Assembly: GCA_030429345.1 (NCBI GenBank)
Contig: JAUIFJ010000002.1
Coordinates: 62,001 to 126,000 of the forward strand
Length of the DNA stretch: 64,000 bases
From: a bacterium
GTDB taxonomy: Bacteria > CAIWAD01
Direction of reading: 5' to 3'
How positions within the stretch are numbered: the first letter of the stretch is position 1; every line of letters begins with the position of its first letter. Position numbers and translations under genes: made by a program. Below are positions 25,961 to 35,674 of this stretch, in pieces. The notes under the pieces were generated by a model. That model was not told the DNA's origin and made no database searches. It was given only the letters and a program-made list of their open reading frames with translations.

Positions 25961-28900
25961 ATGAGGCGCATTCTATATCTGTTGCTGAGCCTTTTCGGGT
26001 TGTTCGCAGGAACGATCCCTGCCGCGACTCTATCTCTTGCGCCCTGGGCCGACACCGGTCTGCGTGTCGAGGCAAGGTCCCCCTCCCACTGCCGCATTAC
26101 TCTCGAGATTGCCTCTCTCGAATTCGAAGAGCTCGAACTGGAAGGCCAGACCTGGCGGAAGCTGTCCCTGCCGGGTGCCGCCAATGCCACGGAAGCCGGG
26201 TATCCGGATCTGCCGCTTTTCGCCACCAGCCTGGCGGCGGGAGGGCAGGGAATCCTCTCGGTGCAGCTGGTCGAGGAGCAGGTCGAGACCCTCGAGGGAT
26301 TCCGCGTCGCGCCCTCGCGGGGCTCCCTGGCCGGGGTCGAGCAACCGGAACTCGCTCCCTGGACTTTCGGGCCTGCCTATGGCGAATCCGGCATCTGGCC
26401 CGCCGAGCGCTGGAGCCTCGGAGAGCCTTTCACCTTCCGCGATGTGCAGGGCCAGACCCTGCGCATTCAGCCCTTCCAGGTTGATGCCGGCCGGCAACAG
26501 CTCCATGTCACGACGCGCATGGTGCTGGATGTGAGACTCGACGCCGCTCCGGCCATCGACCCGGCAAAGGAAGAGCTCGACGCGACCTTCCTGGCCGTCT
26601 ACAAGCGGCACTTCGACAATTGGGGCGGGCTGCGCTACGACTACCTGCCGGCCGTGGGGTCGATGATCGTGATCTGCCCCGACGACTGGCTCGACGAGCT
26701 CCTGCCCTATGTGCGCTGGAAGAACGAGCTGGGCCTGGCCACGGAGCTGGTGCCCCTGAGCGCCATCGGGGCCAATGCCTTCCTCATCGACAACTGGCTG
26801 GCGACCCGCTACCAGACGGATCCCTTCACCTTCATCCTGCTGATCGGCGACCACCAGCAGCTGCCGACCCAGTTCTCCTTCGGCTCGGCGCGCGAGACGG
26901 AATACGGCATGATTCTCGGCGGGCCACAGGACCATTACCCGGAAGCGATCGTCGGTCGCTACAGCGCGCAGACGACGGAGGAGCTGGAGATCATGCTCGA
27001 GCGGACGCGGCGCTATGTGCTGGAACCGGATCCCTCGGCCACCTGGTATTCGCGGACCCTCGGCGTGGCTTCGCCGCACCAGGACGGGGACGAGGGGGAG
27101 TCGGACAGCCTGCATATCCGCAATGTGCTCGACAAGCTGCTGACCGGCGACTACACGGAAGCCGTCGGTGTATACGACGACAGCGTGTCGACCCAGTTCC
27201 ATGTGGAGATCAGCGCCGAGATCCACGAGGGTGTCGGGCTGGTCAACTACTGCGGACACGGCAACTTCAACCGCTGGACCAGTCCCAGCTTCTCGACCCA
27301 GCGCGTCGACCTGTTGACCAACACGGATCGCTGGCCCTTCGTGGTCAACGCCGCCTGCAACATCGGCGACTTCACCAACTACGACAACTGCTACGCGGAG
27401 TCCTGGCTGCGCGCGAGCCACGAGGGCGAGCCGACAGGCGGGCTGGCCGTATACGCCTCGACCGTATACGCCGGCTGGAACCCGCCCATGGAGATGCAGG
27501 ACGAGTTCAACGAGCTGCTGGCCCGGGACAGCACGAGGACCTTCGGGGGGCTCTGCATCAACGGCGGCCTGTCCATGGCCGAGACCTACGACACGGGCAC
27601 CAACGAGTTCATTCGCTACGCCATTTTCGGGGATCCCTCGCTGGAGATCCGCACACAGGCGCCTCGCACGATGGAGGTGCAGCATCCGGCGACCTATATG
27701 CCGGATGCGGGACCGATGCAGATTTCCGTGCCCGGCGAACCGGGCGTGCTCGCCGCCATCTCGGTCAACGGCACCCTGGCCAGTTCGAGTTATGCGGACC
27801 AGGAAGGGAACCTGAGCCTGGAACTGCCGGCCGCCTCCGCCCCGGAGGTCCTGCTGCTGAGTGTCAGCGGGGCCAATGTGGTTCCCTATGCCGCGGAAAT
27901 CGCCCAGAACCAGGAACCGGTCCAGGTGCTTGCCTTCGACCCGGTGACGATCCTGGAGGACGAGGCGCTCCGCATCGAGAATGTGCCGGGGTTCTACGAG
28001 GACGCGGACGGAGATTCGATCACCATCGTCGAGGCGACCAGCGACGTGACCGGCTTCACGCTGGATGTGCAGGGAGAAGACCTGGTGGTGATCCCCTCGC
28101 CCAACTGGAGCGGGGCGGCGACGATCACCCTGTCTCTCACGGACGGGAACTATGTTTTCTTCGCCGATCAGCCGATCCAGGTCACGCCGGTCAACGACGC
28201 TCCCCTGCAGGTCCTGCCCTTGCCGGAGTATACGGTGCCGGAGGACGGGCAGCTGGCGATCGCCGACCCGCGTCCCTATTTCGAGGACATCGACGGCCCG
28301 GGAGTCGTCGAGCTGAGCGATCCGCTGGCGGATCACGGCGAGATCACCTGGGACGGCGACAGCCTGCACTTCATTCCCTGGCCGGACTACAGCGGTGTGA
28401 CAGAGATCTACTTCGACCTGAGCGACGGGATCGACACGGCGCAGGCCGGCCCCTTCCCGATCCTGGTGGTGGCGGTCAATGACCCGCCGGCCTATTTCGG
28501 CGACCTGGACAACTACGTGGTCGAGGAGGACGGCAGCCTGCAGCTGCAGCTGTCGGACCTGTTCGGGGACATCGACGGCGATTCGCTGGAATGGCATTAT
28601 ACCTTCATCGCCAACGGCAGCATCGATACCGAGGGGCCGCAGATGGTGATCGCCCCGGAGGCGGACTACTTCGGCGAAATGGCGCTCGAGGTGCGTGTGA
28701 CAGACGGCGAGGAGATCGCCAGCTCGGGCCTGGCCTCGATCACGGTCCTTTCCGTGAACGACGCGCCGGAACTGCTGCAGCCCTTTCCCAACATGAGTTC
28801 CCCCGAAGACAGCCTGCTGCTGGTGGCCGATCTCTACGAACACTTCCGCGACGTGGACGGCGACCCGCTGCAGTTCAGCTTTTCCGTGGACCAGGGCGCC

Positions 28901-29944
28901 CTGGCCCTGGAGGACAGCCTGCTGCTGTATACGCCGCCTCCCGACTTCAACGGGACCGTGCCGGTGCAGCTCTCGGCCTTCGACGGCGAGTTCACGACGG
29001 AGGCCAACGCCTTTTCGTTGACCATCTTTCCGGTGGAGGACGATCTGCAGCAGGTGATCCCCTTCGAGGACCTGGTCTGGGCGGAGGACAGCTCGATCCT
29101 GCTGCCGGGAATTCTCAACCATTTCTTCAGCGTGGACGCGGACACGCTCTTCATCCAGTCCTGGGAAATCCTCGACCCTGAGTTCAGCGGCGAACTGGAG
29201 GAGGATGATCTGCTGATTCACCCCCCGCCCGATTTCGCCGGCGAGAGCACCCTGCGGATCACGGTCGCCGACGACCTGGACCGCAACCAGCTGACGGTGG
29301 ACATTCCGCTGGTGGTCGAGCAGGTCAATGACGCTCCGCAGGTAACGATCTGCAATGCCGCGGAACTGCCCTGCGGTGAAGTGCCCTGGCAAGGGCAGCA
29401 GGAGTTCTGGTGGGCCTTCGAGAACGAGGGGGTCGTCCTGGAACTGGCGGATGTCGAAGGCGGAGAGATGCTGCTGCGCTGGATCGTCAGCGGCAACGAG
29501 GTCCACAGCGAAACCATCCTGCCGGGGCCCTGCACGGCCTACTTCCTGCCCCAGGACAGCCTGCTGCAGGACGAGGACCTGCACATCGAGCTGGTCGACG
29601 GCGACCTGGTCTGGAACCTGGACGGCAGCGAATGCCAGTGGCAGTTCCGTAACGTCCACCTCCAGGAACCGGAGCTGCCCTCCGCCTGGTTCCTGGCGCA
29701 GAATGTGCCCAATCCCTTCAATCCGGATACGCGCATCCGTTTCGGCATGCCTCGGGAAGGGGCTGTGCGCCTGGCGATCTACAACCTGCGCGGGCAGCAG
29801 GTGGCCTTATTGGTGGACGACTTCCTGCCCGCCGGCGAGCACGAGCAGCGCTGGCAGCCGGAAGGGCTGGCCTCCGGAGTCTACCTCTATAGTCTGCAGG
29901 GGAGCGGTTTTCGCAAGACAAGGAAGCTGACCCTGCTGCGTTAG
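25961..29944 (+). CDS. C25 (gingipain-like) cysteine peptidase with cadherin-like repeats and sorting domain, paralog 1
   Basis: This 1327-residue secreted peptidase has a signal peptide MRRILYLLLSLFGLFAGTIPA, an N-terminal prodomain-like region, then the C25 caspase-fold domain with the His/Cys dyad at His433 (NYCGHGN) and Cys466 (VNAACNIGDF). From ~residue 640 it carries about five tandem-95/cadherin-like repeats, each opening near VNDAP and containing an EDG...F.D.DGD motif, which probably bind calcium. It ends with NPFNPDTRIRF...YNLRGQ...ASGVYLYSLQG, a type IX-like sorting domain. ATG 25961 is chosen over upstream frames because it starts the signal peptide and has GGGGAG seven bases before it. 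Confidence 0.92.
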   Translation: MRRILYLLLSLFGLFAGTIPAATLSLAPWADTGLRVEARSPSHCRITLEIASLEFEELELEGQTWRKLSLPGAANATEAGYPDLPLFATSLAAGGQGILSVQLVEEQVETLEGFRVAPSRGSLAGVEQPELAPWTFGPAYGESGIWPAERWSLGEPFTFRDVQGQTLRIQPFQVDAGRQQLHVTTRMVLDVRLDAAPAIDPAKEELDATFLAVYKRHFDNWGGLRYDYLPAVGSMIVICPDDWLDELLPYVRWKNELGLATELVPLSAIGANAFLIDNWLATRYQTDPFTFILLIGDHQQLPTQFSFGSARETEYGMILGGPQDHYPEAIVGRYSAQTTEELEIMLERTRRYVLEPDPSATWYSRTLGVASPHQDGDEGESDSLHIRNVLDKLLTGDYTEAVGVYDDSVSTQFHVEISAEIHEGVGLVNYCGHGNFNRWTSPSFSTQRVDLLTNTDRWPFVVNAACNIGDFTNYDNCYAESWLRASHEGEPTGGLAVYASTVYAGWNPPMEMQDEFNELLARDSTRTFGGLCINGGLSMAETYDTGTNEFIRYAIFGDPSLEIRTQAPRTMEVQHPATYMPDAGPMQISVPGEPGVLAAISVNGTLASSSYADQEGNLSLELPAASAPEVLLLSVSGANVVPYAAEIAQNQEPVQVLAFDPVTILEDEALRIENVPGFYEDADGDSITIVEATSDVTGFTLDVQGEDLVVIPSPNWSGAATITLSLTDGNYVFFADQPIQVTPVNDAPLQVLPLPEYTVPEDGQLAIADPRPYFEDIDGPGVVELSDPLADHGEITWDGDSLHFIPWPDYSGVTEIYFDLSDGIDTAQAGPFPILVVAVNDPPAYFGDLDNYVVEEDGSLQLQLSDLFGDIDGDSLEWHYTFIANGSIDTEGPQMVIAPEADYFGEMALEVRVTDGEEIASSGLASITVLSVNDAPELLQPFPNMSSPEDSLLLVADLYEHFRDVDGDPLQFSFSVDQGALALEDSLLLYTPPPDFNGTVPVQLSAFDGEFTTEANAFSLTIFPVEDDLQQVIPFEDLVWAEDSSILLPGILNHFFSVDADTLFIQSWEILDPEFSGELEEDDLLIHPPPDFAGESTLRITVADDLDRNQLTVDIPLVVEQVNDAPQVTICNAAELPCGEVPWQGQQEFWWAFENEGVVLELADVEGGEMLLRWIVSGNEVHSETILPGPCTAYFLPQDSLLQDEDLHIELVDGDLVWNLDGSECQWQFRNVHLQEPELPSAWFLAQNVPNPFNPDTRIRFGMPREGAVRLAIYNLRGQQVALLVDDFLPAGEHEQRWQPEGLASGVYLYSLQGSGFRKTRKLTLLR

Positions 29945-29960
29945 GGATGGGTGCGAAAAA

Positions 29961-30005
29961 TGGATCATGTGCCAAATATTCCAACTATATTTGGCACATG
30001 ATCCA
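29961..30005. promoter_or_regulatory. Perfect 19-bp inverted repeat overlapping the start codon of the second DUF4143 gene
   Basis: The arms are 29961-29979 and 29987-30005, perfectly complementary, with a 7-base spacer TCCAACT. The ATG at 29998 lies inside the right arm; TATATT (29986-29991) is a possible -10 only six bases before it. Its sequence is unrelated to the palindrome at 6004-6046. Confidence 0.85.
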
Positions 30006-31158
30006 ACGAATGCTCCACCTTCCACACTCCCGATCTTTCTTCCTCATTGGTGCCCGTGCAACAGGAAAGACGGAACTTCTTCGTCAGTCCTTCCCTCAAG
30101 AGGACGCAGTCTGGCTGGATCTGCTCGATCCCGAGCTTTCCAACAGGCTGAATGCGTGGCCCAATGACATGCTGGATCTCATCTCGCCCTACGCTGAACG
30201 GAAAGCGTGGGTTGTCATCGATGAAGTGCAAAAGGCGCCGGCTTTACTGGACCTGGTTCATCAGCAGATCAGTCGAAAGGCTTTCCATTTTGCACTTACC
30301 GGCTCCAGTGCCCGTAAACTGAAACGAGGTGGAGCGAACCTTCTGGCCGGTCGCGCATTCGTCTTGAATCTGCATCCCTTTACCCATTTGGAACTCGGCG
30401 CAGAGTTCGAGCTGGAACAGGTTCTGTCTTTCGGTGCCTTGCCGGAAGCCATTCTACTGCCAGAGATCCGGGATCGACGACGCCTTCTCAAGGCCTACGC
30501 CGGAACCTATCTGCAGGAAGAGATTGTCGCAGAGCAGCTGGTTCGAAATCTTCCGCCTTTTCGGCGCTTTCTGAATATCGTCGGAAGGCACACCGGGGAA
30601 ATTGTCAATGCATCAAACATCGCCCGCGACATCGATTCCAACCCAAAGACTGTTCAGAGGTATTACGAGATCCTGGAAGACACGCTTCTTGGTTTCCATC
30701 TCCCCAGCTTTGATCGCTCGATTCGGCGTCAACAGAGGAAGGCCAGGCGGTTTTATTTCTTTGATACCGGAGTTGCACGTGTTCTCGCGGGACGGATAGA
30801 CTTGCCACTGCTGGAAGGCACTTCCGAGTTCGGGCAGCTGTTCGAGAGCTTCCTCGTAAATGAAGTTCGCCGATTACTGGACTACAATGAACAACAATAC
30901 AAGTTGTCCTTTCTTCGCATTGGCGAAACACGCGAGGTCGACCTGATCGTGGAACACGCGGATGGTCGCCTCTTCCTTTGCGAGATCAAATCGTCCCGAA
31001 AGGTAGACGAGCGTTATGCGCGTACGCTGAATTCCCTGTCTGATTCCTTCGACAACGCTGCTTGCCGTCTCCTGTCCTGCGACCCTGTCACTCAGCAATT
31101 CGACAAGGTCCTGGCGCTTCATTGGCGTGAGGGATTGGCAGAAATCTGTGCCTCCTAG
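29998..31158 (+). CDS. DUF4143-family ATPase with PD-(D/E)XK-like C-terminus, copy 2
   Basis: This 386-residue AAA-type protein has Walker A GARATGKTE near residue 20, Walker B AWVVIDEVQKAP near 65, sensor ALTGSSARKL, a winged-helix segment (ASNIARDIDSNPKTVQRYYE) and a DUF4143 end with EVDLIVEHADGRLFLCEIKSS. It is only distantly similar to copy 1 at 4851-6005. It is less GC-rich than the flanking C25 genes and sits alone between them, in the same direction. The start is ATG 29998 (inside the palindrome) or ATG 30010 just after it; neither has a Shine-Dalgarno. This suggests a laterally acquired single-gene unit with its own regulation. Confidence 0.92.
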   Translation: MIQRMLHLPHSRSFFLIGARATGKTELLRQSFPQEDAVWLDLLDPELSNRLNAWPNDMLDLISPYAERKAWVVIDEVQKAPALLDLVHQQISRKAFHFALTGSSARKLKRGGANLLAGRAFVLNLHPFTHLELGAEFELEQVLSFGALPEAILLPEIRDRRRLLKAYAGTYLQEEIVAEQLVRNLPPFRRFLNIVGRHTGEIVNASNIARDIDSNPKTVQRYYEILEDTLLGFHLPSFDRSIRRQQRKARRFYFFDTGVARVLAGRIDLPLLEGTSEFGQLFESFLVNEVRRLLDYNEQQYKLSFLRIGETREVDLIVEHADGRLFLCEIKSSRKVDERYARTLNSLSDSFDNAACRLLSCDPVTQQFDKVLALHWREGLAEICAS

Positions 31159-31452
31159 ATGGATTCGCCTGAGTCTCAATCGCCCGGTTGAGACTCGTCT
31201 CCCTCTGTGGGCACGATTGCGCAGTTCTGGCATCGCTCCACGCCTTCCACTGCAATCCACAGGAACTCCGGGTTCTTAGTGTTCAGTGGTGCATCCATCC
31301 TGTTGACCATCCCCCGCTTCGGTTTAAATCCCCCGCTTCGGTTGGCCTGCTCCGGTTGATCCTGAGCTGCATTTTTGTGATCGCCGTCACAGATCCCGTA
31401 AAATCAGCCCTTTAGAACTTGTATCGAATCCGGCACGGTTTGTGCGAATTCC
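31159..31452. other. Intergenic region with a hairpin and a short direct repeat
   Basis: No gene is seen. GAGTCTCAA (31171-31179) pairs with TTGAGACTC (31188-31196), a 9-bp stem after the ATPase stop but without a T-run. ATCCCCCGCTTCGGTT occurs twice, at 31309-31324 and 31329-31344. Confidence 0.7.
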
Positions 31453-31495
31453 GGCATTCGAGAATGCCCTTTCTCGAAAGCCTCCCTTCGGGGAG
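31453..31495 (+). promoter_or_regulatory. Structured 5' leader of C25 paralog 2 with competing hairpins
   Basis: GGCATTC-GA-GAATGCC (31453-31468) and TTCGAGAA...TTCTCGAA (31457-31478, 8-bp perfect) share bases and cannot both form. A third hairpin, CTCCC-TTCG-GGGAG (31482-31495), has a very stable UUCG loop and ends seven bases before the AAGGAG ribosome-binding site. Confidence 0.55.
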
Positions 31496-31516
31496 CCCCA
31501 TGAAGGAGTTTGCACA

Positions 31517-34500
31517 ATGGCACCGCATCGCTTGCATCTGACCGGTTTCTTCAGCCTGGCGGCAATGACCGCCCAGGCCGCCACCCTGTCCCTCGCTCCG
31601 GATCTGCAGACCGGCCTGCGCGTCGAGACCCTCGACGCCACCACCTGCCGAATCGTCTGCGAGATCGCCTCCATCGAAAGCGAATCGATTGAACTGGAAG
31701 GCAGGAGCTGGAACAAGCTCAGCCTTTCCGAGGGCGCTCCCAGCCTGGTGGCCGGCGCTCCCGACCTGCCGACTCTCTCCCTGAGCCTGGCTGTCGGCGG
31801 CGAAGGCATTCGCAGGGTGCGCGTGGTGGAGCAGGAAGAGCTTCTGCTGGAAGCCTTTCCCGTCGCTCCCTCCCGCGGCAACCTGAGTCGCCTGGCGGAT
31901 CCCGCCACCGCCCCCTGGGTTTTCGGGGAAGCCTATGAAAGAGCGCAGTCCTGGCCCGAGAGTTCCTGGCAGACCAGCGAGACCTTCCAGTTCCGCGATG
32001 TCCAGGGGCAGAGCCTGCGCCTGCAGCCCTTCCGCTATGACGCCGCCAGCGAAGAGCTGACCGTCCAGACGCGCCTGGTACTCGAGGTCGACCTGGATCC
32101 GGCTCCGCCCGTCGATCCCGCGGTCCACGAACTGGATGCCACCTTCCTGGAGATCTACAAGAACCATTTCCACAACTGGGGCGGCCTGCGCTACGATTAC
32201 ATGCCGGCCGTCGGTTCGATGCTGGTGCTCTGCCCGGACGAGTGGCTTCCGGAGCTGCAGCCCTTCGTCGAGTGGAAGACCCGCCTGGGCCTGCAGACCA
32301 CCCTGGTGCCGCTGAGTGTCACCGGTTCGACCTCCGCGGACATCTACACCTGGCTGGAAGACCAGTGGCTGGTCAATCCCTACACCTTCGTCACCTTGGT
32401 GGGAGACCACCAGCAGCTGCCCTCGAAACTGTTCTACGGCAGCGCCGCCGACGCCTCCTATGGCATGTTTCTTGGCGGCGACCAGTACCCGGAGGCAATT
32501 ATCGGACGTTTCTCGGCGCAGAACATTGAGGACCTTCAAGTGCAGCTGGAGCGCACACACCGCTACACAATGGAGCCGGATCCATCGGCCACATGGTACG
32601 GTCGGGCGCTGGGTATCGCTTCGGACGAAGGCACCGGCGATGACGGTGAATACGACTACGAGCACATGGAATACATACGGCAGGAGCTGCTTGCCGCGGA
32701 GTATCATGAGGTGGACCAGGTCTACGCCACCGACCCGGAAATCAGCTACCTGGACGTGATGCAAAGCATCGAAACCGGCGTCAGCGTGGTGAACTATGCA
32801 GGGCACGGCAGTAACCTGCGCTGGGCCAGCCCACACTTTCCGGATTACCGTGTTCAGCAACTGCAGAACACGGACCGCTGGCCGGCCGTGGTGTCGGTTG
32901 CCTGCGACAATGGCGCTTTCATGAATCTGGACGCCTGTTTTGCGGAAACCTGGTTGCGAGCCAGCCATGAAGGCGAGCCGACAGGTGCGATTGCCATGTA
33001 TGCCGCCACCACTCTGATCGGGTGGTCGCCGCCGATGGAGATGCAGGACGAGTTCAATCACCTGCTGGCCAGCGGCACGAGCAAGGTCTTCGGGGGCCTG
33101 TGCATCAATGGCGGCCTGTCGATGATCGAGCACTATGCCTGGTCCGGCCCGAGCGAAATGCTGTGCCTGGCTATTTTCGGCGACCCCAGCATCCGGCTGC
33201 GCACGATGCAGCCGATCCAGCTCGCTGTCGAGCACCCGGCCACCTACATGCCAGAGGACGGCAGCTTGCTGGTCAGTGTCAGCGGCGCACCGGGCGCCCT
33301 GGCCGCCTTGTCGCTCAACGGCGTGCTCGTCAGTTCCGGCTATACGGACGGCGCGGGCCAGGTCCAGCTCAGCCTGCCCGCCCTGGGTTCGCCGGAGACC
33401 CTGCACCTGATGGTCAGCGCCGACAATGCCAGCCCCTACGAGGCCCAGATCCGGCAGAACGAGATGCCCGTCCTCGCCACCCCCTTCGGGGAGCTGGAAG
33501 GACCGGAGGACCAGACCCTGGAACTGGGCGGAATCCTGGACCATTTCACGGACCCCGACGGCGACCCCTTGAGTCTGGTGGAAGTCAGTGCCGACATCAC
33601 CGGATTCGGCTTCGATCAGCAGGTGGGCAGCCTGCTCGTCATGCCGCCGCCCAACTGGAACGGCGAGGTCACCCTGACCTATTCGCTGAGCGATGGCAAC
33701 TACGTGATCTTCGCCGATCAGCGCATCGAGATCCTGCCGGTCAACGATCTGCCGGTCGCGCTGCAGCCCTTCCCGACCCTGCAGGGCCAGGAGGACGCCC
33801 CCTTGCGCATTGCCGATCCCCTGTCCGGCTTCCGGGACATCGACGGCCCTGGCAGCCTGCAGCTGCTGGACCCAATCGCCTCCCACGGCTCCCTCTACTG
33901 GGATGGAACGGATCTGCTGTTCGTGGCGCCTCCCGATTTCTGGGGCAGTACCGAAATCGCCTTCCTGCTCAGCGACGGGCTGGACAGCCTGGCCTGCGGC
34001 CCCTACCCGGTGCAGGTCCTGCCTGCCAACGACGCTCCCCAGTACTTCGGCGACCTGGACAGCTACGTGGTCGAGGAGGACGGCCAGCTGCTGCTGCAGC
34101 TGAGCGAGCTCTTCGGCGACATCGACGGGGACTCCCTTGCCTGGGGCGAGTACAGCATCGAGAACGGCCAGCTGGAATTCGGCGGAGCCTTCGCCGGCCT
34201 GCACCCGGCGCCGGATTTCCACGGCGAGCTGCTGCTGGAGCTGAGTGTCAGCGACGGCCAGGAGTCGGCCAGCAGCGGTGCGGTGACGATCGAGGTCCTG
34301 CCGGTCAACGACGCCCCCGAACTGCTGCTGGACTTCGAAGACGGCATCTGCCTGGAAGACAGCCTGCTGCAGGTGGCGAATGTATACAACCACTTCCGCG
34401 ACGTGGACGGCGACAGCCTGCAGTTCAGCTTCAGCGCCGAACCAGGCGAGCTGAGCCTGCAGGACAGCCTGCTGTATTACACGCCGCCGCAGGACTACAA

Positions 34501-35476
34501 CGGCCCCGTGGCAATCACCCTGAGCGCCGGCGACGGAGTCGTTGTCACACAGGCCAACCCCTTCGGCCTGGTCGTCATTCCCGTGCAGGACGCTCTGCAG
34601 CTGGTGCTGCCTTTCGAGCAGCTGCAGCTGGAAGAGGACGCCCCGCAGGCGCTGACGGACATGCTGGCCCACTTCCACAGCATTGACGGCGATTCGCTCT
34701 GGATCGACTCTTTCGCCTTCGATCCGGCCGGCTTCAGCGCCGAGCTGGAAGGGGATTCCCTGTGGATCACGCCGCCCGCCGATTTCTCCGGCAGCGCGAC
34801 CCTGTGGATCACCGCCCGCACGGAACTGCCCGGCGACACGCTGAGCGCACCCGTCGCGCTGCAGGTCCAGGCCGTCAACGACAGCCCCTGGGCCGAGTTC
34901 TGCGGCGATTTCCCCGAGCCCCAGGGCGACTACGAGGACTTCCTCTCGCAGATGGGTCTGTCCTTCTGGGACGTGGATTCGGACAGCCTCGAGTTCAGCT
35001 GGTTCCTGGACGGCGAGCTGCTGTTCAGCGAGTGGCGGGCCGTGGAAGCCGATACGACCTGGTGCGCCCAGGCCCCGGACGAGCTTGCGGACCTGCTGCT
35101 TCCCGGCCTGCTGCATCTTGAACTTGGCGATGGCGAATTCATTCTCAACCAGGACGGCCAGCTGGCGGCCTGGGAACTGGCTGGCAGCAGCCTGGCCGAA
35201 GCCACCCTGCCCACGGAGTGGCACCTGGACCAGAATGCTCCCAATCCCTTCAATCCCAGTACCCGCATTCGCTTCGGCATGCCCCGGGAAGGCCGCGTCC
35301 GCCTGGCGATCTACAACCTGCGCGGCCAGCTGGTCGAGCAGCTGCTGGATGCTTCGCTGCCCGCGGGCGAGCACGAAGAGGTCTGGCAGCCCCGCGGCCT
35401 GGCTTCCGGCGTCTACCTCTATGTCCTTCAGGGGCAGGACTTCCAGCAGACCCGACGTCTGACGCTGCTGAAATAG
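31517..35476 (+). CDS. C25 (gingipain-like) cysteine peptidase with cadherin-like repeats and sorting domain, paralog 2
   Basis: This 1319-residue paralog of the 25961 gene has the same architecture: signal peptide MAPHRLHLTGFFSLAAMTAQA, C25 domain with His430 (NYAGHGS) and Cys463 (VACDNGAF), VNDAP/EDG-type cadherin-like repeats, and the C-terminal NPFNPSTRIRF...YNLRGQ...ASGVYLYVLQG sorting domain ending RRLTLLK. ATG 31517 is supported by AAGGAG eight bases upstream (31503-31508). The C25 core between about 32450 and 33060 uses more AT-ending codons than the rest and shares IASxEGxGDDGEYDxEHM with paralog 3. A strong terminator follows. Confidence 0.92.
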   Translation: MAPHRLHLTGFFSLAAMTAQAATLSLAPDLQTGLRVETLDATTCRIVCEIASIESESIELEGRSWNKLSLSEGAPSLVAGAPDLPTLSLSLAVGGEGIRRVRVVEQEELLLEAFPVAPSRGNLSRLADPATAPWVFGEAYERAQSWPESSWQTSETFQFRDVQGQSLRLQPFRYDAASEELTVQTRLVLEVDLDPAPPVDPAVHELDATFLEIYKNHFHNWGGLRYDYMPAVGSMLVLCPDEWLPELQPFVEWKTRLGLQTTLVPLSVTGSTSADIYTWLEDQWLVNPYTFVTLVGDHQQLPSKLFYGSAADASYGMFLGGDQYPEAIIGRFSAQNIEDLQVQLERTHRYTMEPDPSATWYGRALGIASDEGTGDDGEYDYEHMEYIRQELLAAEYHEVDQVYATDPEISYLDVMQSIETGVSVVNYAGHGSNLRWASPHFPDYRVQQLQNTDRWPAVVSVACDNGAFMNLDACFAETWLRASHEGEPTGAIAMYAATTLIGWSPPMEMQDEFNHLLASGTSKVFGGLCINGGLSMIEHYAWSGPSEMLCLAIFGDPSIRLRTMQPIQLAVEHPATYMPEDGSLLVSVSGAPGALAALSLNGVLVSSGYTDGAGQVQLSLPALGSPETLHLMVSADNASPYEAQIRQNEMPVLATPFGELEGPEDQTLELGGILDHFTDPDGDPLSLVEVSADITGFGFDQQVGSLLVMPPPNWNGEVTLTYSLSDGNYVIFADQRIEILPVNDLPVALQPFPTLQGQEDAPLRIADPLSGFRDIDGPGSLQLLDPIASHGSLYWDGTDLLFVAPPDFWGSTEIAFLLSDGLDSLACGPYPVQVLPANDAPQYFGDLDSYVVEEDGQLLLQLSELFGDIDGDSLAWGEYSIENGQLEFGGAFAGLHPAPDFHGELLLELSVSDGQESASSGAVTIEVLPVNDAPELLLDFEDGICLEDSLLQVANVYNHFRDVDGDSLQFSFSAEPGELSLQDSLLYYTPPQDYNGPVAITLSAGDGVVVTQANPFGLVVIPVQDALQLVLPFEQLQLEEDAPQALTDMLAHFHSIDGDSLWIDSFAFDPAGFSAELEGDSLWITPPADFSGSATLWITARTELPGDTLSAPVALQVQAVNDSPWAEFCGDFPEPQGDYEDFLSQMGLSFWDVDSDSLEFSWFLDGELLFSEWRAVEADTTWCAQAPDELADLLLPGLLHLELGDGEFILNQDGQLAAWELAGSSLAEATLPTEWHLDQNAPNPFNPSTRIRFGMPREGRVRLAIYNLRGQLVEQLLDASLPAGEHEEVWQPRGLASGVYLYVLQGQDFQQTRRLTLLK

Positions 35477-35497
35477 ACTCTTCCGAACCCTGCTTCG

Positions 35498-35529
35498 AAG
35501 CCGGTTCGCCATGCGCGGACCGGCTTTTT
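35498..35529 (+). terminator. Rho-independent terminator after C25 paralog 2
   Basis: AAGCCGGT (35498-35505) pairs with ACCGGCTT (35519-35526) and is followed by a T-run to 35529, 21 bases after the stop codon. Confidence 0.88.
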
Positions 35530-35674
35530 GCCTTGGTTTTCTCTTGCAGGCTTTGGCAGGTGGTACTAAGTTCGTCCGTTCTTCGATCATGCCCTGCTGG
35601 ACCCGGTCCAGGGATCGTCGAACTCCCCCCAACCCCAGGTACAGCCAACGCACTGATGTCGGAGAAGATTCGTG

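Noticed and set aside
31171-31196. Hairpin after the second DUF4143 gene as an intrinsic terminator
   Set aside because: The 9-bp stem is perfect but is followed by GTCTCCCTC, with no T-run.
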